Positions 46,588-56,900 of a stretch of 64,000 nt of DNA are shown here, one piece after another. Position numbers and translations under genes: made by a program. How positions within the stretch are numbered: position 1 is the stretch's first letter; every line of letters begins with the position of its first letter. The DNA is from Aphidius gifuensis (lineage: Eukaryota; Arthropoda; Insecta; Hymenoptera; Braconidae), in contig NC_057791.1 in NCBI RefSeq assembly GCF_014905175.1, positions 11,040,177 through 11,104,176 on the forward strand. The letters run 5' to 3'. The notes under the pieces were generated by a model. It did no database searches and was not told where the DNA came from. It saw only the letters and a program-made list of their open reading frames with translations.

Positions 46588-47124
46588 TTATTTATAAAGA
46601 AAACTTGCTGCGGCAGTTTTTAATGTTTTTGGATCAAATAACCAATCGCGTATTTTTTCAATACCTATACCAGTCATTGCACTTGCTTCAATAATCATCA
46701 TACTTTGTTTTATTTCACTTTGTAAACGTAAAAAATGTAACATAAGTAATGCTTCATTTCTCAATTGTCTATATGATACATCCATTTTAGATAATATCAG
46801 ACAAAATTTGGTGTTTTGTAATTTCGGCTCGACAATTAATGAATATAGTAATACACTAGCAGCGCTGATTTGGCAAAGATTACTTGTATCAATAACATAT
46901 ATTATTTTACCAACTTTGTCGAAATAATGTTTCCATATAGGAGACATGTTGCCACCAATTTCTTTAATAACTGTACTGAAATGTCCATCTTTATTTTTTA
47001 TTGTAAATAAATTGAGTCCATTTGTTGGTACTGTGTGCGATGCTTCGTCAATCTGTTCATCACCTTGGAGTTTTTTCATCAATAATGTTTTTCCAGATTT
47101 TCGAGGACCAAGGCAAAGACACAT
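46588..47124 (-). CDS. ADP-ribosylation factor-like protein 16 (ARL16)
   Basis: Single-exon gene for 178 residues, stop at 46588-46590. I chose the ATG at 47124 because family members start almost directly at the P-loop (MCL-LG---GKT), as here: MCLCLGPRKSGKT, with G6-x4-G11-K12-T13. The Arf-family WDxGG motif is replaced by EIGG followed by PIWKHYF, and the NKxD base-recognition motif by SKMD; both fit ARL16 rather than classical Arfs. The SA motif lies in EASAMTG. ARL16 is a small GTP-binding protein. Mammalian work links it to ciliary traffic and to inhibition of the RNA sensor RIG-I; the insect role is inferred. There is no N-terminal Gly for myristoylation. The gene converges with DDB1 and is on the same strand as the ZNF106-like gene 870 bp away. 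Confidence 0.9.
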   Translation of the reverse strand: MCLCLGPRKSGKTLLMKKLQGDEQIDEASHTVPTNGLNLFTIKNKDGHFSTVIKEIGGNMSPIWKHYFDKVGKIIYVIDTSNLCQISAASVLLYSLIVEPKLQNTKFCLILSKMDVSYRQLRNEALLMLHFLRLQSEIKQSMMIIEASAMTGIGIEKIRDWLFDPKTLKTAAASFLYK

Positions 47125-47993
47125 AATTACTTTTCGATTCAATTTTCGTCAATAAAAAAACTACTACTGTAGTATCTTATTATTAGTCAATTGAATATTG
47201 ATAAAACATTTTGAGTAACTAGGAAATCATGAAGTAATCGATCCCAACATAATGAAATATCCATGGTAACGTCGGCTAATCATTAAAGTAGTCAGTAGTC
47301 GATCAATAATAACTCGAAATATCCATATATTCAGTAATTTATATTTTAAATGCGTCATCAACATCGGTTACATATAAACATTATCACAGTTGAACTCAAT
47401 AATTTACTGTCGTGAAATATTATCAAGACTCGATGATTTTATTTTATTCTTTAGATTTTAGATTGTACTATACTAGTCAATCATTTCTATTATTTTCAAG
47501 ACCAATGACTGCTTTGATGATAAGCCAAATTTACCATGGGTTGTTTATTTTTTTAATTCGATTTCAGCATAGTTTAAATTTATTTTCATAAGTACTGCTG
47601 TAATAAATTCAATACACAATATCTACATCGCTCACGTGGTAGAATGGCTTGTAATTTGATTATGCTATTTTTCAGTAAGATAAAAAAAACTAAATAGTAG
47701 ACTTAATAAAGGAAAACAACAATTATTATTATTTATACATGTCATTTGTACAATGTTTTTCCTGACTATGTGCATATGTATAGTAATTTTTTTTTAGATT
47801 CTAAAACGTCATGATGTCATGATATTGATTCTTCACATATAAATGGTGTGTATGATTACTTTTATGTCCATTTTTTTTTTTTTTTTTTTTTTTGTTTGAT
47901 ATACACATGTATTACGAGCATTATTATTTATTTATTTATTTGACTAGATGTCCCAGGCACTTGTAAGTTTGAAATAAATCTCAATAATTGAGA
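47125..47993. other. Intergenic region between ARL16 and the ZNF106-like gene
   Basis: No repeat family or gene recognised. It must contain the ARL16 promoter and, near 47927-47940, overlapping AATAAA signals on the - strand for the ZNF106-like transcript. Confidence 0.6.
47927..47940 (-). terminator. Polyadenylation signals of the ZNF106-like gene
   Basis: Three overlapping AATAAA hexamers on the - strand, about 55-70 bp downstream of the stop codon at 47994-47996. Confidence 0.65.
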
Positions 47994-50900
47994 TTATCTT
48001 TCAGAAAATATTGTTCTTACTATTTCTGGCATGCGCCATGCGTGTAAACGTCGGTCTTTGCTGCCTGCAATTATCTAAAAATAATTTCTTTTTTTGAATA
48101 TATTGGTTTGTTTTTAAAATGAACGAGCAAATCAAATTTGTATAACTTACGATATCATTTTTTATTTCCATACTCAATAGCATGTTTCCAGGTCCAGCAA
48201 TACTACAAAGTAGTTTTATATCCTTGAAAAAGAAAAAAAAAACGAAAAAATATTAAGTATCAATATATGTGGGGCATTTCAAGTGAAATCAGAAAGTAAT
48301 TTCTATAAGGTACAATTCGGCTAAATAAAAAATGAAGAGAATCTTATGAAATAAAGATATTTCTCAAAAACTAACAGATAATATACTAAAGAAAATTACG
48401 AACAAATATCGTGAGAATGTAGCATTGGTTTTAAGTCTAAATAGGATTACCATATCTCGGGGAACCAACCCTGCTGGAAAAATTTCTCCGGAATCGCTCC
48501 GGATTACTCCGGAATCGGCTCACTGCGAAAAAATTACGGAGTAATCCGGAAAATTACGGAATTTGGCAAGATTATCATATCCGAGACAACATGTTTTTTT
48601 GTTGGTTTCTTATCGGAAATTTTCTCACGATTACGGGAAAAATACGGAAAAAATTCCTACGAGTGCGCAAAGTGGTTAAAAATCGAGTTGAAATATCGAA
48701 AAAACGGCTATTTATTGATTGTATATCGTATAGTTATTAAAATAACGAATAATTCCAGAATTTAATAATGGCAATCAATAGAGCTCGTCAAAGAGAAAAA
48801 AATGTCTTAAAATTTTTTTCGATATCTCGAATAATTTTCGAGCTATGATAATTTAAAAATTTCGATATATTGATTTTTTTTTTTTTTTTTCGGATATAAT
48901 AACTGCAATCGATAAGGCTCGTCAAGAAAAAAAAAAAGTCTACATAAAATTTCGATATTTCGAATAGTTTTCGAGTTATAATAACTTATAAATTTCGATA
49001 TATTATTATTTTTTTTTTTTTTTCAATTTTTATAACGGCAATCGATAAAATTCGCCAAGTTAAAAAAAAAAGTCCAAATAGAAATTTCCATATCTCGAAT
49101 AGTTATTGAATTATCGATATTTTTACAAAAAATTATACAGTTTTAGAAGGGATTGTGAAAAAAAAGATGTAGCTAAGTGAAAAATATAGCTGGTAAAATT
49201 ATGTAGATATTGTGTGTTTGTCTATAAATACAGCTAAGTAAAATATATAGCTAAGTAAAAAATATAGCTAAGTAAAAAATATAGCTAAGTAAAAAATATA
49301 GCTAAGTAAAAAATATAGCTAAGTAAAAGATGTAGCTAAGTAAAAAATATAGCTGGTAAAATTATGTAGATATTGTGTGTTTGTCTATAAATACAGCTAA
49401 GTAGAATATATAGCTAAGTAAAAAATATAGCTAAGTAAAAAATATAGCTAAGTAAAAAATATAGCTAAGTAAAAAATATAGCTAAGTAAAAAATATAGCT
49501 AAGTAAAAAATATAGCTAAGTAAAAAATATAGCTAAGTAAAAAATATAGCTAAGTAAAAAATATAGCTGGTAAAATTATGTAGATATTGTGTGTTTGGCT
49601 ATGAATATAGCTAAGTAAAAAATATAGCTAAGTAAAAAATATAGCTAAGTAAAAAATATAGCTAAGTTAAAAATATAGCTAAGTAAAAAACCTAGCGACT
49701 AAGTAAAAAAAAACTTGGATATATTGTTGGCGTTACCCAGAAAACTTTTTACTTTTCGTATACTTTTTTGGAAAAATATCGATAATTCAATAACTATTCG
49801 AGATATGGAAATTTCTATTGGGACTTTTTTTTTTAACTTGGCGAATTTTATCGATTGCCGTTATAAAAATTAAAAAAAAAAAAAAAAAAATAATATATCG
49901 AAATTTATAAGTTATTATAACTCGAAAACTATTCGAAATATCGAAATTTTTATGTAGACTTTTTTTTTTTTCTTGACGAGCCTTATCGATTGCAGTTATT
50001 ATATTTGAAAAAAAAAAAAAAATCAATATATCGAAATTTTTAAATTATCATAGCTCGAAAATTATTCGAGATATCGAATAAATTTTTAAGACATTTTTTT
50101 CTCTTTGACGAGCTCTATCGATTGCAATTATTAAATTCTGGAATTATTCGTTATTTTAACAACTATACGATATACAACCAATAAATAGCCGTTTTTTCGA
50201 TATTTCAACTCGATTTTTAACCACTTTGCGCACTCGTAGGAATTTTTTCCGTATTTTACCCGTAATCGTGAGAAAATTTCCTGTAAGAAACCAACAAAAA
50301 AACATGTTGTCTCGGATATGATAATATCCCCCGGAATTTTAGTGGGCCAATTTCGGAGCGATACAGAGCTTTCCGGAATTTTACGGAGTTTTCCCGGACC
50401 GATTCCGGAGAAATTATTTCTACCGGGGAAATCAGGACATTTTTCTTCCGCTCTAAAATTTCACTCCTTCCACCCATAAATTTATGTTTCGAGTAGATAA
50501 TCATAACAATTCATTTATTTTAATTATATGTTATTGATTTATTCGTTTTTTTTTTAATTATTCGATAATTATTCATCACAATTACACGAACGATGAAAAA
50601 ATTTTTTACAGTAGTTAATTTCTTTGTCTAAATTAATTCATTAAAAATTAATTGGTAATCAAAATTCTTTCTTTAGGCATTTTTCTTATAGCTTTCAAGT
50701 TGTTAAATTAATAATTATTAAAACAAATTGAAAGCTATAGAAAAAATTTTTAGTAACGAATTCGTTCTATTGAAAATTGAAAATTTTCAAAACTCTGGCG
50801 AAAGCCCGTGTGGTTTATCTCGATTATTCCAAATTCATTACAGTTTAATTTTTTTTACAATTTTAAATTATATGATTGAATTTTTTTTTTTTTTTTGCCG

Positions 50901-53900
50901 TGACGTGCGCTGTCGAATTATGTACACAAATCCAAATACAGATAAAACAAATTTGAGGTTATACTTCATGTAGGTGTTAATATCAATGATTCTATTAGAT
51001 TTGTTCAAGAAATAAATCAATACAAATATTAAAAAAATAAATCGTTCAATTTACTTTTTTTTTAACTAAACAAATTTTTTTTTTCAAATCATTTTGTTTA
51101 ATACTTTTATTTATAAAAATTGTTCCGTAGCAATTTTTTTTTTTTTTTTTTAATAACGCGATAATTTAAATAACTATTTTGTCGATCAAGCAAAAATATA
51201 ACCACAGCAAAAAAACTTTTACGCATGCGTGCATCCCTTTTTTGTCAAAAAACAGTGTTAAAATTTAAATTGTTAGTTGTTTATACTTTTAATAACTTTT
51301 GAACAAATAAACAAAAAAAAATTTTGTAAAGCCCAAAAAATTCCTGATTAAATTTCTGAGAGCCACACTCTCTTCTAAAATATCGTTAAAAGCAATCCTT
51401 CATGGCTATTTTTTTATAAGAACATACCAGATACTACTTATTATTATAAACAATCGTTGATAACTAATTAACGCGAGTTCGGAGCGTTTTTTATCAAGAC
51501 AGTGTGGCTCTCGGTATTTAAAAGGCCAACAATTTGAGATCAAATGGAAGTATATAAGTTAATTTTTTAAAAAGTTATGCGAGGTATAAAAAAATGCAAA
51601 TTTTGTTTTTTTGTTAATTAACAAATTTCTAACAATAGCAAAGAAAAAAACTACCTCTTAATTATATAGATTTTGCAGTTTTAAATGTCTAGATAAAAAT
51701 CGCATCCACGATTTGTTCTTAGTTTTCTTAAGGTATTTTGTCGATTTTTTTCCGAATATGAGAATGCTTTGAAATTTATACAGTAGATTCTTGAAATACT
51801 AATACATTTTATGTAATTTTTTGGTAATTGTTTGGAAGCTCGTTATTTTTTTATTAATTTTCAAAGTTGACAACTTTTAACATGGGCTCTTATGGAGAAT
51901 GCGATTTTTGTCAAAAAAAAGTCCATTAAAATACCAATATCTCTAATCGACAATATGACATCGTGAAAAAAAAACTATCGGGTTATAAAATGAGACAAAA
52001 CAAAACGTATATTTCGGGGTGTGTCCTAATTATACTGCCTATGCTTTTACATGGATAGTTTTTGCGTTGCAAACCCTAAATAACTAAAAAATGGATCTTT
52101 CTCGGTTGTTTGTGGCTTATTAATAACACTTTTTACTAGAAAATCCTATCACTTTGTCTATGTTATTACATGATAAATCATTTTCTTGTAGTTTGAACAA
52201 TTTCAATTAGTATTCATTTTTTCGTAATGACCCCGGCAACAGTGCTTTTTTTTGTCAGTTTGCAACACTAATCTAGACGCCATATTAATATTTATGTTAT
52301 GAATTCATGTGTGGGTACACTGTATGTCAGCTGAGTACCACTGCATTAAGACTCTAGTCTTCTTGTGAAGGCGTGTGGCCACTAGCATAGTTTTTCGAAC
52401 AAGTTCTATGCCATAGTCCATTTATTACCAGAAACAACTGACTTTTTCAGTGATAACTGGGAATAATCTAGATGTTTCTGGTAATAAATGGACTATGGCA
52501 TAGAACTTGTTCGAAAAACTATGCTAGTGGCCACACGCCTTAACACTAAAATGTAATAAAACTGGAAGCTGAACTCCTATATTTAGCCAATGCACGGGAG
52601 TGACGCCTGCACCCGTATCCAGAGGATGTTCTCATTAGGGCGTTTTTTTTCCGATGGTGGCGTTTGTGAAGCTTTTCTATGTGAAATCAATAGCTGTGTT
52701 CGATGGTCGTCTCGGCTCAGTTCCGTCTCACTTACGGCTCACTTATGGCGCTAGCGACGTACGGTTGTTTGAAGAACTACAAAGGCACAAAATCTCAATA
52801 CAGGTGCTTATCTATATCATCACTGTATCAATGCCCCAATAAATATTGTTGAATGTTGATTGACGAAATGACGATTGTTGTTGTTGTTCGTTGTCGTTTC
52901 AAAATTTATTGTTATTTATTAAAACTTTAATTTTGTAATAACAAAATGAGTTCATAATATTATTTTGATTGTTTTCATCTATTTCCTATGTATAAAAGAT
53001 AAAAAATTATTGTTCAATGGCACAGATAATAATTCCATCTCCAAAATTTGTATTTTCATTTTTATTTCTTTCATTCACTATTTGCTTTGCTCTCACCTGA
53101 ATTATATTTTCTAGATTCATTTTGATTATATATTTATCAACTCATTGTAATAGATTATTATCATGACACTGTTTGCATAAAGTATAAATACATAAATATT
53201 TATTGAAGCATTGATACAGTGATGATATAGATAAGCACCTGTATTGAGATTTTGTGCCTTTGTAGTTCTTCAAACAACCGTACGTCGCTAGCGCCATAAG
53301 TGAGCCGTAAGTGAGACGGAACTGAGCCGAGACGACCATCGAACACAGCTTATATAAAAAAGCCCTAATGAGAACAATTTTGCCCCGTGCAGCACCCGTA
53401 TTCAGAGGATGTTCTCATTAGGGCTTTTTTTTTCCGATGGCGGCGCTTGTGAACTTTTTATATAGATTTTACATAGAAAAGCTTCACAAGCGCCACCATC
53501 GGAAAAAAAACGCCCTAATGAGAACATCCTCTGAATACGGGTGCAGCACCCGTATTCACAGGGCAAATTTTCTACAATTTAGGGCTTCTTTTTGCCACCG
53601 ATGGCGCTTGTTAAATTTTTTTTATATAGATTTCACATACAAAAGCTCACAAGCGCCGCCAGTGGAGGAAAAAAGCCCTAAATTGTAATGCCCTGTGAAT
53701 ACGGGGGTGCGTTCCGTGGCTATCCAGTCCGTACGAACTTCAAAATGGCGACGAAAAAAATGAAAATTCTAATAATGTTAAAAGTTACTATGATACATCA
53801 CTATAGCCAAAGAGAAGGCCAGAGATTTATAAAAACTTAAAATATTAAGTATTACTATTTTTTTCAGGTTTAAGTTGACAGAGTTTCTATTTAATTATTT

Positions 53901-56900
53901 CAAATCTGTCGAATAAATTGGCTAACGTCAAATTTGATCAGATTATTTTCAAATGAAAAAAATCAGGTCTACCACAACAAAGGATCAAAATATTTCCAAA
54001 CTCCGCCATTTTGAAGTTCGTACGGACTGGATAGCCACGGAACGCACCCCGGGTGCAGAGATAGCAATATATTGGTGAATTTCCTTCTCACTCACGCATG
54101 CGCACATTAAATCTTGTACAGCAGTCTAATTCACAGGGCAAATTTTTTAAGATTTAGGGTTTTTTTTTGCCGCTGATGGCACTTGTAAAATTTTTTTTAT
54201 ATATATTTCACATACAAAAGCTTCACAAGCGTCGCCAGTGGAGGAAAAAAGCCCTAAATTGTAATGCCCTGTGAATTGGACTGCGGTCAACGTCAAAACA
54301 AACTAGTACTACACGATATAAAAGTTACACTGTATTTCAGTAGTCTCAACCAATTTTAATTGACGTGAGTGTACTGACAAAGACAAGAATTCACCAATTT
54401 CGTTTCTATCTCGGCGACACTTGACGAAAGAGTTCGGCTTTTAGTTTTATTTCAGTGGCGGCAATGCACAGCTATTTTTTTTTAAATAAATAATATATGT
54501 TTTTGCGAATTTTTTTAAAACTAAGAACTATACCTACCTTAACATCAAAAACGTAAATATTCCCATCGTAACAACCAGCGAATAGTAACTGTTTATAAAG
54601 TCTCATGCAAACAATACCAACACCAGCGGTGTACTGAGCAACTTGTTGGCCAGTCTGTAAAATGAAATTTAAAAATTAGGCTAAATAAACGAGTGTTAAG
54701 TATCAAGATACGGGATAGGGTCTCTACTCATTTTTTACCAGCGCGAGAAAAAGGTACCAGGTTATTACGGTGTACCCGGCCAAAGAGTACGACTACAGTT
54801 TTCATGTAAACCATGAACAGAGATATTATTAAGCGGTGTCTCAAGATCTTGCACAAAAAAATGGAACATGTTCCATTGGCTGTGATAGTCTTGCAAGGCT
54901 TTTTAAGGCTGATTTTCACCAAAATTCTAGTAATTATCTAGTGATGATAGATCATGCAAGCATTTGTATAGCGTGGAGACACCGCTTAATTATATCTCTG
55001 TTCATGGTTTACATGAAAACTGGCGCCGTACTCTTTGGCTGGTTTCTCCATATATAAATAGGTCACATAGATATGACGTCCTGATTTTTATTTATAAAAT
55101 ATCGCATCCAGTACTAATTTCGAATTAAAACTAAAAATACTTCCTTGATTAATATCAATATTTTCCTATTCAATAAGCGTACCCTCAAATTTTCCCGATA
55201 AATAATAAAATAGATGCAGTATTCCGTAAATCCCAGGCCAGATCCAAGATTTTACTAAAACAGAAACTTTAAAAATCTCGTTCTGCACTTTTTTTTTCAT
55301 TTATTTTTTTGCATTTAGTCTAGTCAACAAACTACGTTGGCTACCATTAATGAAAAAACTTACGAAAAAAATCCTATAGACTTATTCGGGGATGGAAATT
55401 TTAAGGGTGGTAATGAAAAATTGGTAAAAAATGTAGTTTTTTGAGAATACCGCAGAAACTAGAGGATTTAGGGAAAAAAGTTAAGATAAAAGGTGTAGGG
55501 AAAAGAATTATCTTTGATTCGTTGATCGGAAGCTTTTTTCGTATTTGGAAGGGTTAGCCGGGAAATCGCGTTTGAAAATATCTATAAAAATGTCTTTGGT
55601 CGATTAGAAAACGTCATAAATGAAATAAAATATTATAATATTTAAATGAAAAATTTGCAATTGGTATTTAAATTGTTTATAAAAATTTTTGTTTATAACA
55701 ATATCAATTATCTGAACAATTTTAATGAAAAATTCAAAAAAAAAATTTTTTTTTAATTGTAAAATTATTTAGTTATTCATAAATATTGATTTTTTATTAA
55801 GGTTGAAAGTAAATCGCGTCGGTGGACGAAGTTTGGGGTGCATTCCTTTAATAAAAAATTTTTTTTCGTTTTGCAATTTTGCCCTGTAATACCGACTAAA
55901 AACTAGAAACAGAAACAACGACAAAAGTGATAAATGTCTCTATGCAATATTCCAGGCTTTTCAGTTTACGATAATGTGTGGTACGACCTATGTGACAATA
56001 ACAAACAATCACAACAAGTCAATTTTCTATCTATTTCAGTTTGATATAAACATTGAACAGTTATCCATCTAATAATTGGAAGCCAAAAAAAATAATGTCA
56101 TGTGCCAGTACTGCCACTACAAGAAACAGCTTTTATCTATAAAATTTTGGCCGGTATTACAGGGCGAAATCGCAAAACGAATAAAAATTTTTTATCAAAG
56201 GAATGCACCCCTGGGCCCGAGAGGGTGCGATTTGCCTATCGTTATATAGAGTGGGTATAAGCTTATACCCACTCTAATCGTTATAGAAAGTACTAGTAGT
56301 GCCTTCATGTCCACATTTTATTTACTAGACATGGAGATTTTCTGGCAGATTCTTGGTACAATTAGTGATGTGCAAATACCGGTATTTTATTTTTGATACC
56401 AAATACGGTACAAAATACGGTATTGATACGGTAATTTACCATTCAATACCGTATCAATAATCTGTATGTAAAAATACGGTATCAGTGAAATTTTCGATAC
56501 CAATACCGTATTTACAACTATAGAGATGTTACTCATGGTATTGAAAAATAAAAAATATATGAACATAACTTGATTTTATTGTATAAATAAAAATAAATAC
56601 ATACGAAGTTATAGATGATAAATAACTTCAATAAATAAATTCAGTAAATAAATTATATAGCAAAATTAAAATATAAAAAAAAAAAAATATTTGTCCTTAA
56701 AAAAATAAGGTTTTTTTAAATAAAAAAAGTTAGTATTATTGGAAGAAGTATTTATATTAATAAATTTTCATTACACTTAAAAAGTTTCTTTGTTATTATA
56801 TCGGCTTTTAAAATAATAATGTCAATGTGGAATGTGCAATATAATAAAAACAGCTGAGCAATTGATATTTGACAATAAAACAAAATATCAAATATGGCCG

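Larger units (their letters stand above)
52544..54457. mobile_element. CACTGAAAT-family MITE interrupted by CNG-MITEs
   Basis: Ends CACTAAAATGTAATAAAACT and GTTTTATTTCAGTG. Host sequence matches the intact copy at 40395-40691 on both sides of four CNG-MITE insertions (52610-53389, 53393-53543, 53547-54055, 54122-54283). The terminal duplication is not recognisable because the left side touches another element. Confidence 0.8.

Noticed and set aside
49166..49720. CRISPR array
   Set aside because: Regular spacing comes from a 17-bp direct tandem repeat without unique spacers, in a eukaryotic intron.
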